Source: an uncultured Lachnospiraceae bacterium
Lineage (GTDB): Bacteria; Bacillota; Clostridia; Lachnospirales; Lachnospiraceae
Direction: 5' to 3'
DNA length: 64,000 nucleotides
NCBI GenBank assembly: GCA_910583835.1
Contig: CAJTYM010000001.1
Location: 228,987 to 292,986, forward strand
Part shown: piece by piece, positions 25,388 to 34,988 of the stretch
Numbering within the stretch: the first letter of the stretch is position 1
How the letters are laid out: every line of letters begins with the position of its first letter
Notes under the pieces: generated by a model
Seen by the model: only the letters and a program-made list of their open reading frames with translations
The model's database searches: none
What the model was told of the DNA's origin: nothing
Translations under genes and position numbers: made by a program

Positions 25388-28039
25388 GTGTCAATGGAAG
25401 TTCTGACAATTTTACAGGTTATCTGGAGCCTTGCGTCATACCTGGTGATGACGTTGGCGCTTCCGGCGCTGCTGCTGTATCGGAAAATAAAACATCTCAG
25501 ATTTTGTGAGCGGTTTATTGCTTACCAAATGGTTGGTAATTTCTATATGATGAATCTGGTGTCTGTCCTGGAACTTTTGCATATCTCAAACCGTGTGACG
25601 CTGACGCTTCTGACGATTCTTCCATGTGCGGGGATTTATGTGATCCTTTATAAGAAAAAACCTATGCAGATGCTGCAGGATTTGTTTGATTTTCTGGAAC
25701 GGCTGGCAGGCGGGCAGGTTGGAACCCGGCTGTTTCTTCTGCGTGTCCGGGTGGGTATCTGGCATCTTCTGAAAAGAGGAGTGCGTGCGCTGTTTCGGCG
25801 CATTCGCAGCAATTTCCTTGATATTTTGCTGATATCCCTATTAACTGCGGGGTTATGTTACGTTTACGGAACAAATCTGCTGGAACATATCGGTTACTGT
25901 GAATCTGACCTGCCAGTACATAATTATTGGGTGAATTATCTTGGGAGAAACAAGATGTTTGTCGCCGGCATTTATCCATTTGGTTTCCACTGCGTCATCT
26001 ATTACCTCCATGAAGTATTTGCAATACCGACCTATGTGCTGCTGCGTGTATTCTGCTTTGCACAGAATTTAATGATACATTACATTTTGCTGGCATTTAT
26101 TAAATATTGCTGTAAGTCCAAGTTTGCGCCATATGTGGGTGTGTATGTATATGTATTTCTGAAAGTTTTCGGCGAGAACACATATATTCGCTATTTCAGT
26201 ACACTGCCGCAGGAATTTGGCATGATATTTATCCTGCCTTCGATTTACTACTTGTTTGCATTTTTTGCCAATAAGAAGCAAAAACAAGAAAATGGGCAAA
26301 GAGAAGGAACGCCCTTAACGATTGATAATATTGCTCAGGTGCAAGAGGAGAGAACGGTTTCCGGTGGGGCAGATAGTAGCTGGATAGATGAAGAACTGCC
26401 GCCGTTAAGTGAGGAGAGCATCATCCGCATTGAAGAGGATGGAATTGTCAAGACCCAGGTCGGGCAGGACATGGATGAGCCCGCAGAGCAGGAAGCAGAA
26501 GCAGCGGAAAGAGAGGCCAAGAGCAGGACAAGATTAAAGAGGTGGATAGAGACAATAAAGGCAAGGAAGGAAGCCAGGGTACAGAAGCGCAGAATAGCAA
26601 GAAGGAAAGGACAAGGAAGATGGGCAAGAATCACAAAGTCAGAAGGATTCTGGTATCTGGCAGGATTTGCTATCAGTTTCGGAATGACATTGTCCGCCCA
26701 TTTTTATGATACGATGATAGCAGGACTTTTATGTGTGGGGGTTGCCTGTGGATATTTTTTCCGTTTGTTCCGCCCCAAATATTTTGGCAAAGTCATGCTG
26801 ACAGGCATTCTTTCTATTTTTATAGCGATATTGCCGATGCTGATTGCTTTTGCGATGGGAACCCCCCTGCAAGGTTCCCTGGGTTGGGGAATGAAGGTTA
26901 TTTCCGGGGAGAACAACAAAGAAGTCGTGCACGTGGCGCCGGTGAAAGAGCAGGATTCTGCCAATGGCGGAACTGGAGTTACAGGGAATGGCATGGGTTC
27001 TGCGGCTAATGGGCAGCAGACAGGGCAGGCTGTGAATGGGGTAGAAACGATGAGTGATGGCAGCTTTGTTGTCCATCAGAAATCATTGCCTGAAAAAGTG
27101 ATATCCAAGCTGGAGTCGGCGGTAGGTGCATTCTGGGAAGCGATGAAGATTTATATTATTCTGGACAGCTATCCGCTCTTTCAGATGCTGTTGGTAGGCT
27201 CAATGGTATTTCTGGCGATAATGTCGCTGATTTTCTTTCTTGTGCGGCAGACGGATTATGGAGCGCGCTGCCTTTCGCTCTCGGCAGGACTGGTGGCGCT
27301 TTCCGTTCTGCAGGCTTCTTCCCGCTTGGGGCTGCCTACGCTGATGGATGCCATCCGAACTTGTATCTTTTATGCCTATGTCCTGGTGGCAGCCTGGAGT
27401 TTGTGTGTGGACAGCGTATTGCAGCTGCTGTTTGGCTGGTTTAAGAAGAAATGGATTCTGCATACCGTTTCATTGGCAGTCCTGGCGGTCGTGGTTGTGT
27501 ACAGCGACCAGGAGGGGCTTATCCGCACTCCCCCGGTGCGGGAATCGCTGCAGACGAATGAGGCGATTCTCTGTCTGACAAATATTTTACATGATAACAA
27601 GGACTTTACCTGGACAATCTGTTCCGCCAACGATGAATTGCGGATGGGGGAAGATTATGGATATCACCATGAGGTGCATACTTTTTTGAGGGATTTGGAG
27701 AGAAAAGGCAGGACTCATTCTGTTACCATTCCGACATCAAAGGTTTACTTTTTTATAGAGAAGATACCGATTATGTACGGCAGGGCATACCGGGGAGATG
27801 AGCCGGAGATATCCTCGGAGTTTGCCGATGAGCCTTTACCGGTCAGCGCGGGTATAACCATGTACCAGGGAGTAAACCGTCTGATAGAGATGTCTAAATT
27901 ATATGAGTGGGCGCAGGACTTTGCAGAACTTTATCCCAACGATGTGAAAGTATATTATGAGTCAGACAATTTTGTGTGCTACTGTGTGGAACAGGATTTG
28001 TACAGGCCATTTAATTTTGCAATTGAAGGGAAAGATTGA
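25388..28039 (+). CDS. Large polytopic membrane protein of the Pel locus
   Basis: The protein has about 883 residues. The GTG at 25388 is 7 bp after AGGAGGT; the GTG at 25379 and ATG at 25382 lie within or beside that site. There are about 12-14 predicted membrane helices, a long charged cytoplasmic segment (about 300-425, rich in E and R/K), an extracytoplasmic loop after about 520 (NGGTGVTGNGMGSAANGQ), and a soluble C-terminal domain (about 715-883). No catalytic motif is recognised. A GT-C-like or transport role in making or exporting the polymer is possible. Its fixed position between PelE-like and DUF2194 suggests it is a component of Gram-positive Pel systems. Confidence 0.6.
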   Translation: MSMEVLTILQVIWSLASYLVMTLALPALLLYRKIKHLRFCERFIAYQMVGNFYMMNLVSVLELLHISNRVTLTLLTILPCAGIYVILYKKKPMQMLQDLFDFLERLAGGQVGTRLFLLRVRVGIWHLLKRGVRALFRRIRSNFLDILLISLLTAGLCYVYGTNLLEHIGYCESDLPVHNYWVNYLGRNKMFVAGIYPFGFHCVIYYLHEVFAIPTYVLLRVFCFAQNLMIHYILLAFIKYCCKSKFAPYVGVYVYVFLKVFGENTYIRYFSTLPQEFGMIFILPSIYYLFAFFANKKQKQENGQREGTPLTIDNIAQVQEERTVSGGADSSWIDEELPPLSEESIIRIEEDGIVKTQVGQDMDEPAEQEAEAAEREAKSRTRLKRWIETIKARKEARVQKRRIARRKGQGRWARITKSEGFWYLAGFAISFGMTLSAHFYDTMIAGLLCVGVACGYFFRLFRPKYFGKVMLTGILSIFIAILPMLIAFAMGTPLQGSLGWGMKVISGENNKEVVHVAPVKEQDSANGGTGVTGNGMGSAANGQQTGQAVNGVETMSDGSFVVHQKSLPEKVISKLESAVGAFWEAMKIYIILDSYPLFQMLLVGSMVFLAIMSLIFFLVRQTDYGARCLSLSAGLVALSVLQASSRLGLPTLMDAIRTCIFYAYVLVAAWSLCVDSVLQLLFGWFKKKWILHTVSLAVLAVVVVYSDQEGLIRTPPVRESLQTNEAILCLTNILHDNKDFTWTICSANDELRMGEDYGYHHEVHTFLRDLERKGRTHSVTIPTSKVYFFIEKIPIMYGRAYRGDEPEISSEFADEPLPVSAGITMYQGVNRLIEMSKLYEWAQDFAELYPNDVKVYYESDNFVCYCVEQDLYRPFNFAIEGKD

Positions 28040-28126
28040 TTGGCAGCTGAGGATTGTGGAGAAAGACAAGGATTGATTGTGCAGCGAAGGATTGTGGAGA
28101 AAGACAAGGATTAATTGTGCAGCAGT
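28035..28126. repeat. 38-bp tandem repeat before the DUF2194 gene
   Basis: GGATTGTGGAGAAAGACAAG starts at 28051 and again at 28089 (period 38). A partial earlier copy (GATTGATTG.GCAG) lies at 28035-28052. It fills the gap after the membrane protein and ends next to the ribosome site of the next gene. Confidence 0.75.
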
Positions 28127-28138
28127 GGAGGATTTCGT

Positions 28139-29998
28139 ATGGTATCCCGCAGAAACTTTTTTTCCATCACGCTGATAATGCTGGTGGTAGTGTTTATGTT
28201 TCTGGTTCCAGAGGTTATCAAGAACCAGGTAAACAATTATGGGCAAAACAGATATGAGGAATCAGCGAATACCAAATTTACCGATAGTTCTGTATATACC
28301 GCGACAAAGACGGATGGGATGAAATCGGGAAGGTTTGTTGTGTATATCGGCGATACCAGGGATGGCGCCGTGGGCAGCATGGTCAGCCAGTGGTGCCTGT
28401 ATTCCAAGCGCCGTCTGCTCAGCTTTAAGTCTCTGCGGAAATATCAGGCAGAGCCGAAGAATCTGCCGGAAGCAATTTTGATAGACGCAGCCTATCTGGA
28501 TTTTGACAAGGAACTTTCTGTGCTGTCTGCTTATACGAAGGTGGGAGTTGACCTGATTTTCTGCAATCTGCCGGAAGTGAAGGACGTTTCCAGAAATCCT
28601 AAGCTCAGGAAGATGCTGGGAATCAATGCCATTATTGACGAAAGGATTAAAGTTGAAGGCATTCGCTTGATGGATGGTTTTCTGTTGGGGGGGCTGAAAG
28701 AGTATATCCTGGATGAGACCATGGAAAAAACGCAGCAGGACTTGGATTTGGTGATGCCCTGGTACCGTATTTCCGGCGGCGCCAAGATGTTTATGCATGG
28801 GATGATGGAAGATGAAGTGATGGAAGAGTATTATATGATGCCGCAAGGGGATGTAATAACGAAGAACCAGAATCTTCCGGCTGTCATATGGCGGAATAAA
28901 TACGAGAATGCCATGGTATTTGCGGTAAACGGCGACTATCTGTCTACGAATGCGGGGATAGGCATCTTGAGCGCGATGATGACGGAGATTAAGGATTATG
29001 ACATTTATCCGGTTATCAATGCGCAGAATATGGTAGTATTGAACTTCCCTGATTTGGCAAATGAAAATGAGGCTGAGATTATGGAGCGTTACAGCCGGTC
29101 GCTGGGAGCGGTCTGCCGTGACGTTATATGGCCCGGACTAGTGTCGGTTGCCCAGCAGAATTCTTATAAGATGACATGTATGCTGATGCCTCAGATGGAG
29201 TACCAGGATGAATTGGAGCCGGAAGGGAATGCGTTAATTTATTATATGAAGCTTTTCCAGGAGCAGAAAGCGGAGACCGGACTTTCGGGAACGCACAGCG
29301 AAAATATGGATATCTCAGATAAACTGGATGAGGATGTGGAATTGTTAGATAAAGTGGTGCCAGATTATTCCCTCCTGTCATTGTATCAGGGGAATATGAG
29401 CGATGAAGAGTTGGAAGAAGCGTTAAAACGTGAGAAATTCAGCAAGGTACGGACGGTTTTTGCAGATTACGATGGGGCAGGGCAGCTGGTATCCTATTTG
29501 GGGAACGGAATTGTCAGACAGACAGGAATAAGTAATGGTTACAGCCATAAATTCAGCGAGAATCTGCGTATGATGAGCATTCAGACATCATTGGCATATT
29601 CCAATATCCAGGTAGACCTGGAACCCGTTGCCTTTCCAGACAGCGATGAGGATTCCTGGGAGAAGCTGTCCCGGAAATTTGCCGGCAATACCAGTACTTA
29701 CTGGAAACGGTTCAGCAAATTTGAGAAGACAACGCTCTCAGAGAGCAATCAGCATATACGCAGGTTCCTGGCGTTGGATTATGAGCAGCAGAGGGATGGG
29801 AATAAGCTTACTCTGGATATCTCCAATTTTGAGGAAGAGGCATGGTTCATTCTGAGGACGCATGGGGAGGGCATCAAACAGGCAACAGGAGCCGAATTTG
29901 TTAAGATAGAGGAAAGCGCGTACCTGATTACGGCAACGGAACCCAGGGTACAGCTGGAATTGGAGGAAGAAGAGGGAAGGTTCTATTATTTTGAGTAA
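28139..29998 (+). CDS. DUF2194 protein, candidate PelA-like deacetylase-fold component
   Basis: The protein has 619 residues. The ATG at 28139 lies 7 bp after GGAGG; the longer open frame from 28115 has no ribosome site. A membrane anchor or signal (about 5-25) leads to an extracytoplasmic protein. The first ~200 residues resemble a glutamine-amidotransferase/ThuA-like fold. The middle (AVNGDYLSTNAGIGIL) sits where NodB-type deacetylases have their metal-binding Asp pair, but the canonical TFDD and HxxxH are not evident. It occupies the PelA position of Gram-positive pel operons. Deacetylase activity is doubtful; the family call is firmer. Confidence 0.65.
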   Translation: MVSRRNFFSITLIMLVVVFMFLVPEVIKNQVNNYGQNRYEESANTKFTDSSVYTATKTDGMKSGRFVVYIGDTRDGAVGSMVSQWCLYSKRRLLSFKSLRKYQAEPKNLPEAILIDAAYLDFDKELSVLSAYTKVGVDLIFCNLPEVKDVSRNPKLRKMLGINAIIDERIKVEGIRLMDGFLLGGLKEYILDETMEKTQQDLDLVMPWYRISGGAKMFMHGMMEDEVMEEYYMMPQGDVITKNQNLPAVIWRNKYENAMVFAVNGDYLSTNAGIGILSAMMTEIKDYDIYPVINAQNMVVLNFPDLANENEAEIMERYSRSLGAVCRDVIWPGLVSVAQQNSYKMTCMLMPQMEYQDELEPEGNALIYYMKLFQEQKAETGLSGTHSENMDISDKLDEDVELLDKVVPDYSLLSLYQGNMSDEELEEALKREKFSKVRTVFADYDGAGQLVSYLGNGIVRQTGISNGYSHKFSENLRMMSIQTSLAYSNIQVDLEPVAFPDSDEDSWEKLSRKFAGNTSTYWKRFSKFEKTTLSESNQHIRRFLALDYEQQRDGNKLTLDISNFEEEAWFILRTHGEGIKQATGAEFVKIEESAYLITATEPRVQLELEEEEGRFYYFE

Positions 29999-30076
29999 GA
30001 GAAGCCGCCTTAAGATTTCTTAGGCAAAGCTGGGATGTGCTGGCACAGGCAGCAATAGATTAGGAGTATGGTGTAA

Positions 30077-31876
30077 ATGGCAGGTTACTTGAAAGTTTGC
30101 ATTGTCGCAGAGGGATGTTACCCATATGTGGTGGGTGGTGTGTCAAGTTGGATACACAGCTTAATCAATTCATTCCCTGAAACGGAATTTATATTGCTTA
30201 CAATTGTGGCGAACCGCTCTTTTCGGGGGAAGTTTGTCTATGAACTGCCGGAAAATTTATCAGAAGTGCATGAACTGTATCTGGAGGATGAAGACTGGTA
30301 CCAAAACAAAAAAGGAAAATCCATCAAAATGAGTGATGATGAATACCATGCGCTGCGCAGCCTGGTGCTTAATCAGAGGATTGACTGGCATACGCTGTTC
30401 GAGTTTTTCCGCAGACCGAATTTGTCGTTAAATGATTTACTGATGGGACCCGAGTTTTTTCGGATAGTCATGGACTGCTACACATTGAATTACAGCCAGG
30501 TGGTCTTCTCAGATTTTCTGTGGACGATGCGTTCCATCTACCTGCCGCTGTTCCATACGTTGATGATGGATGTGCCGAAAGCAGATTTATACCACTGTGT
30601 GGCGACCGGATATGCAGGTGTGCTGGGCAGTATGGCGCATGACCGCCATGGAAGCCGCCTTTTAATTTCGGAGCACGGTATTTATACCAGGGAGAGGGAA
30701 GAGGAATTAATTAAGGCAAAATGGGTGAAGGGTATCTATAAGAATATCTGGATTGAGCAGTTTCGCAAGATGTCCAAGCTGGCCTATGAGAAGGCGGACC
30801 TGGTCACCAGCCTGTATGAACATGCCAGGGAGCTGCAGATAGAATTGGGCTGCCCGGCGGCGAAGACAATGGTAACGCCGAATGGAATCAATATCGATGG
30901 GTTTGACTCTCTGCCGCAGAAGACCGAGGAGGATGGGCAGTTCATCAATATCGGGGCAGTGCTGCGGGTAACGCCGATTAAGGATGTCAAGACCATGATT
31001 CAGGCATTTGCTTATGCAAAGTCAAGGCAGCCAAAGCTCAAATTGTGGGTAATGGGTCCCTATGATGAGGATAAGGAGTACGCGGAGGAATGCTTTGACT
31101 TAGTAGAGGCGATGCAGATTAAAGACATTGTCTTTACCGGAAGGATAAACGTCAAGGAATATCTGGGACGGATGGATATGACAATCCTTACCAGTATCAG
31201 TGAAGGCCAGCCGCTGACGATTTTAGAGAGTTATGCCGCCCATAGGCCGGTAATAGCCACAGATGTGGGCAATTGCCGGGGGCTGCTCTATGGGGAGGGG
31301 GATGATTTCGGAGAGGCTGGAATCCTCACCCATATTATGAATATCGAGGAGATTTCCCATGCAATTCTGGAACTTTCCAATAATTCTGAGCGGCGTCTGC
31401 GGATGGGTGAGAATGGTTACCGGCGTCTGATGCAGAAATATAAGATTTCGGATATGAAGAAGAAATACAATGAAATCTATAATAAATTTGAGGATGAGAT
31501 GCTGCAGGATGAAGAAGATATTGCAGAAAGCGTACTGGCAGGAGAGCAAGAATACGGAGAGGAGTCTTTGGAAAGCAAGGAAGTACGTGTGGAGGAGACA
31601 CTGCCACGCAGAGAAGATTCTGAAGATGAATCACTGGAAGATTGGGCGGATTTGGGGGATGAACCCTTGGATGACTGGGCGGACCTTGGGGATGACTCCC
31701 TGGATGACTGGGCGGACCTTGGGGATGATGCTTCGGATGACTGGGCAGATTTGGGAGATAACACTTCAGATGACTGGGCGGCGGACCTTGGGGATGACTC
31801 CCTGGATGACTGGGCGGACCTTGGAGATAATGCTTCGGATGACTGGGCAGATATAGAAGATACGGCAAGAAGTTAA
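30077..31876 (+). CDS. pelF: PelF-like glycosyltransferase (GT4) with acidic repeat tail
   Basis: The protein has 599 residues. PelF signature regions are clear: the N-terminal CIVAEGCYPYVVGGVSSWIH, a GT-B body, RVTPIKDVKTMIQAF, and the nucleotide-sugar ExxxxxxxE stretch SEGQPLTILESYAA. PelF uses UDP-GlcNAc/GalNAc to polymerise the Pel chain in the cytoplasm with PelG. Typical PelF has about 500 residues. Here about 517-596 is an added tail of seven 12-residue units with a DDWADLGDD core, strongly acidic and tryptophan-bearing. Confidence 0.9.
   Translation: MAGYLKVCIVAEGCYPYVVGGVSSWIHSLINSFPETEFILLTIVANRSFRGKFVYELPENLSEVHELYLEDEDWYQNKKGKSIKMSDDEYHALRSLVLNQRIDWHTLFEFFRRPNLSLNDLLMGPEFFRIVMDCYTLNYSQVVFSDFLWTMRSIYLPLFHTLMMDVPKADLYHCVATGYAGVLGSMAHDRHGSRLLISEHGIYTREREEELIKAKWVKGIYKNIWIEQFRKMSKLAYEKADLVTSLYEHARELQIELGCPAAKTMVTPNGINIDGFDSLPQKTEEDGQFINIGAVLRVTPIKDVKTMIQAFAYAKSRQPKLKLWVMGPYDEDKEYAEECFDLVEAMQIKDIVFTGRINVKEYLGRMDMTILTSISEGQPLTILESYAAHRPVIATDVGNCRGLLYGEGDDFGEAGILTHIMNIEEISHAILELSNNSERRLRMGENGYRRLMQKYKISDMKKKYNEIYNKFEDEMLQDEEDIAESVLAGEQEYGEESLESKEVRVEETLPRREDSEDESLEDWADLGDEPLDDWADLGDDSLDDWADLGDDASDDWADLGDNTSDDWAADLGDDSLDDWADLGDNASDDWADIEDTARS
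31627..31860 (+). repeat. 36-bp in-frame tandem repeat encoding the PelF tail
   Basis: Near-identical units such as GATGACTGGGCGGACCTTGG recur every 36 bp (one is 39 bp) over seven copies, encoding D-D-W-A-D-L-G-D. A multiple of three keeps the frame when copies are gained or lost. Confidence 0.9.
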
Positions 31877-31895
31877 GAAAGGCATGGTTGTTGCT

Positions 31896-33371
31896 ATGGC
31901 AGGTATTGGAGTAAGGCTGAATCAGATTTTTGAAAAGAATACGCTGATAGCCGATTTGATAGGATTCGGATATAGTACGATCGTCACCGTGGCGCCGATG
32001 TTTCTGATTATTGGCAATATTATACTCATGGGGCAGGTCTTGGAACTGTCCAAGGTGGCTTATGCGCCGCGGGAGCTGATGTCATGTACGATTCTGTATA
32101 TGTTTATATTTTCCATGCTCACCACTGCGCCGTTCAACTCGGTGCTGTCTAAGTACATGTCAGATGTGATTTTTGAAGAGCGGTATCAGGATATTCGGCC
32201 CTGTTTTTATCTCGGGCTGTTTATGAATGTCATCCTGAGCTGTCTGCTGGGAATTCCGTTCTGTATCCATGAAGTTGTGGTAGGCAAGGTTGGCGTACTA
32301 TATGCGTTTACCGGATTCTGCGGGTACATGGGCTGTGTGCTGGTGTTTTATGTCATCAAATACCTGCAGATTTGTAAGGATTATAAGAAAATAACAATTT
32401 TCTTCTTTGTGGGCATGGCATTTTCTTTTGTACTGTCATTGGTACTGGTGCATGTGTGTTCTTTTCCGGTAACAGATGCGATGCTGGCATCGATAACGGC
32501 AGGATTTTTGTTGATTGCCTGCGAAGAGATTGCCATGGTAAAGCGGTATTTTAAGAAGAACAGCGGCAGATACCGGCCAGTACTCTCCTATATGAAAAGG
32601 CATTGGATGCTGATTGTAACGGACCTGTTCTATACAATGGGGCTTTATATCCACAATTTTGTATTCTGGACCACGGATATCAAGATGGTGGTGGTGGACA
32701 GTTTTGTATGTGCACCCGCTTATGATATGGCGACCTGCCTGGCGATGTTTACTAATATCTCCTCCACGGTCATTCTGATTTCCCGGCTGGAGATGCATTT
32801 CCGTGAAAAATACAAAGGATATTCCGAAGCGGTAATCGGCGGAAGGGCGGTGGATATCCGCAATGCGCAAAAAAGGATGTTCCGGCAGCTGGCAGCGGAG
32901 TTGATGAACCTGGTGCGTATCCAGTTCATTATATCCATCTGCATTTTCCTGATATGCGTGGTTATGCTGCCACAGTATGGTTTTTCCGGGCTGGTGATGC
33001 AGATTTACCCGGGTCTGGCAGCGGGATTCTTTATCCTGTTTTTGATGTATGCGGCTATCATCTTCCTCTATTATTTTAATGATTTAATTGGGGCAATGCT
33101 TACGTCAATGTTCTTCCTGGGAGGAATTTTGGGTGTAACGATTTATGCCGCGGGACTTTCGGAGACGTGGTATGGAATCGGTGTGGTTGTCGGTTCGCTG
33201 CTCGGCTGGAGTATCGCCTATCTCAGGCTGCGCTGGGTGGAAAGGCATTTGGATGAACATATTTTCTGCGCGGGTATATTGATAAAATACGCAAAAGGGA
33301 AGAAGCTTCCCTCCAAGGTATATGATATACATGAAGAGAAAAAAGAGGAAAGGACGGTGAAGGGGGAATGA
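31896..33371 (+). CDS. pelG: PelG-like polysaccharide transporter
   Basis: The protein has 491 residues. The second ATG (31896) gives the family-typical start MAGIGVRLNQIF; the ATG at 31884 sits too close to AAGAAAGG. Twelve or so membrane helices, a MOP-type flippase. PelG moves the PelF product across the membrane. It follows pelF by 19 bp and overlaps the next gene by ATGA. Confidence 0.9.
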   Translation: MAGIGVRLNQIFEKNTLIADLIGFGYSTIVTVAPMFLIIGNIILMGQVLELSKVAYAPRELMSCTILYMFIFSMLTTAPFNSVLSKYMSDVIFEERYQDIRPCFYLGLFMNVILSCLLGIPFCIHEVVVGKVGVLYAFTGFCGYMGCVLVFYVIKYLQICKDYKKITIFFFVGMAFSFVLSLVLVHVCSFPVTDAMLASITAGFLLIACEEIAMVKRYFKKNSGRYRPVLSYMKRHWMLIVTDLFYTMGLYIHNFVFWTTDIKMVVVDSFVCAPAYDMATCLAMFTNISSTVILISRLEMHFREKYKGYSEAVIGGRAVDIRNAQKRMFRQLAAELMNLVRIQFIISICIFLICVVMLPQYGFSGLVMQIYPGLAAGFFILFLMYAAIIFLYYFNDLIGAMLTSMFFLGGILGVTIYAAGLSETWYGIGVVVGSLLGWSIAYLRLRWVERHLDEHIFCAGILIKYAKGKKLPSKVYDIHEEKKEERTVKGE

Positions 33372-33748
33372 TTGCAGGTATCTTATGCGTGATAACGGTA
33401 CTGGAAGGGATTTTGCTTTTGGTAGTGGATTTCATTTCTTTTGTCTACCAGAAAATTACGGTGGGGATTGAGCTTTGCTGGAGCGCATTTGCGGTAGTGC
33501 TTATTCTTCTGGGCGTGGTGCCCGGATTATCGGACTGGAGTAAGGTGGTCCCCCGGGAAGCGATACCAGCGTTCCTTCTTATCAGCCTGGCCATTATATT
33601 CAGTTTCTTTTATTTAAGCTGCGCAGTGTCCCAGTTATTGCGCAAGAATCAGGAGTTAGCCATGCATGTATCACTGTTAAATCAGGAAAATGAGATAATC
33701 CTGCAGAAATTAAAAGACAGATCGACAGACGAAGAGGAAGAGAAATAG
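33368..33748 (+). CDS. DUF2304-like small membrane protein
   Basis: The protein has 126 residues. Three membrane helices (about 3-24, 35-52, 66-88) are followed by an amphipathic tail (LLRKNQELAMHVSLLNQEN) with leucine/asparagine heptads. This is the form of DUF2304 proteins, which accompany GT2/GT4 enzymes in polysaccharide loci and may anchor them. ATGA overlap with pelG. Confidence 0.6.
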   Translation: MIAGILCVITVLEGILLLVVDFISFVYQKITVGIELCWSAFAVVLILLGVVPGLSDWSKVVPREAIPAFLLISLAIIFSFFYLSCAVSQLLRKNQELAMHVSLLNQENEIILQKLKDRSTDEEEEK

Positions 33749-33749
33749 C

Positions 33750-34952
33750 ATGAAAAAGAAGCTTTTATTTGTCATCAATACGATGGGGCGTGCAGGCGCA
33801 GAGATGGCAATGCTGGAATTGATACGCTGCCTTCCGGCGGAGCAATATGAGATTTCCCTCTATGTAATATTAAGCCAGGGAGAGCTGGTACGTGAACTGC
33901 CCAGCCACGTGAAAGTGTTAAACCGCACATACTGCGATACTTCTGTGTTATCGGAGAAGGGACGCCAGCACATACATAAAACGGTAATCCGCAGCTTTTT
34001 CCGCAATGGAAGGTGGTTTCGCAAATTATTTCATCTGATTGCCGTGGCATTTGAGATGAAGAAAAGAGAGAAATTTCAGCTGGATAAGCTGCTGTGGCGC
34101 ATGATTTCCGATGGCGGCGAATATCCCAAGGAGGAGTATGATCTTGCCATTGCCTATCTGGAGGGCGGAGCCACGTACTTTACGGCGGACCATGTCAGAG
34201 CGAAGCAAAAAGCTGCCTTTGTGCATATTGATTATGGCAGTGCGGGCTATTCCAGGCGGATGGATAAGAACTGTTATCAGAAGTTTGACCGCATTTTTGC
34301 TGTCTCAGAAGAAGTGCGCACAAGCTTTTTGCAGGTGTACCCCGAATGGGAGGCGAAGACCGGTATTTTCCACAATATTATTAACCGCGAACGGATTTTA
34401 ATGCTCGCTGACAGGGAAGGCGGATTTTCTGATAAGTTTGAGGGAATCCGGCTGCTTACTGTGGGACGCCTGACGTATCAGAAAGCTTATGACATAGCGA
34501 TTACCGTCATGAAGAGGATAAAGGAGGCGGGATATAAGGCGCGTTGGTATGTGCTGGGGGAGGGCGACCAGCGGGAGGTCCTGGAGAAACAAATCAAAAG
34601 CCTGGGGTTGGAGCGGGATTTTAAGCTGCTGGGGGCAGTGGATAATCCTTACCCATATTATAAAGGCTGCGACATCTATGTACATGCCACGCGCTTTGAG
34701 GGCAAAAGTATTGCCGTGCAGGAAGCCCAGGTGATGGGATGCGCCATTGTTGCTTCCGACTGCAATGGGAACCGGGAGCAGATTAGCGATGGCAAGGACG
34801 GCGTTCTCTGCGGGTTTTCCACAGAGGGAATTGCGGGCAGTATCATATCGTTGATGGAAGATGAGGGGAAGCGGAAACGTCTGGGAGAAGAGGCGGCAAA
34901 GAAGCGGCTGGAAAATGAAGAGGAGATGCAGCAGCTTCTGGATTTGCTGTGA
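33750..34952 (+). CDS. Glycosyltransferase family 4
   Basis: The protein has 400 residues. The GT-B fold is seen from NTMGRAGAEMAMLELI (acceptor side), VGRLTYQKAYDIAI, and EGKSIAVQEAQVMGC (donor-binding ExxxxxxxE, partly altered). It transfers an activated sugar to a lipid or glycan acceptor; acceptor and sugar are unknown. It starts 1 bp after the DUF2304-like gene stop. Confidence 0.85.
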   Translation: MKKKLLFVINTMGRAGAEMAMLELIRCLPAEQYEISLYVILSQGELVRELPSHVKVLNRTYCDTSVLSEKGRQHIHKTVIRSFFRNGRWFRKLFHLIAVAFEMKKREKFQLDKLLWRMISDGGEYPKEEYDLAIAYLEGGATYFTADHVRAKQKAAFVHIDYGSAGYSRRMDKNCYQKFDRIFAVSEEVRTSFLQVYPEWEAKTGIFHNIINRERILMLADREGGFSDKFEGIRLLTVGRLTYQKAYDIAITVMKRIKEAGYKARWYVLGEGDQREVLEKQIKSLGLERDFKLLGAVDNPYPYYKGCDIYVHATRFEGKSIAVQEAQVMGCAIVASDCNGNREQISDGKDGVLCGFSTEGIAGSIISLMEDEGKRKRLGEEAAKKRLENEEEMQQLLDLL

Positions 34953-34988
34953 CAGAGCAATGGGTTATGGAGGAGGAAGGTAGCCGGT

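Noticed and set aside
31335..31868. Proline- and serine-rich minus-strand ORFs opposite the PelF tail
   Set aside because: They are shadows created by the 36-bp tandem repeat on the complementary strand, without ribosome sites.
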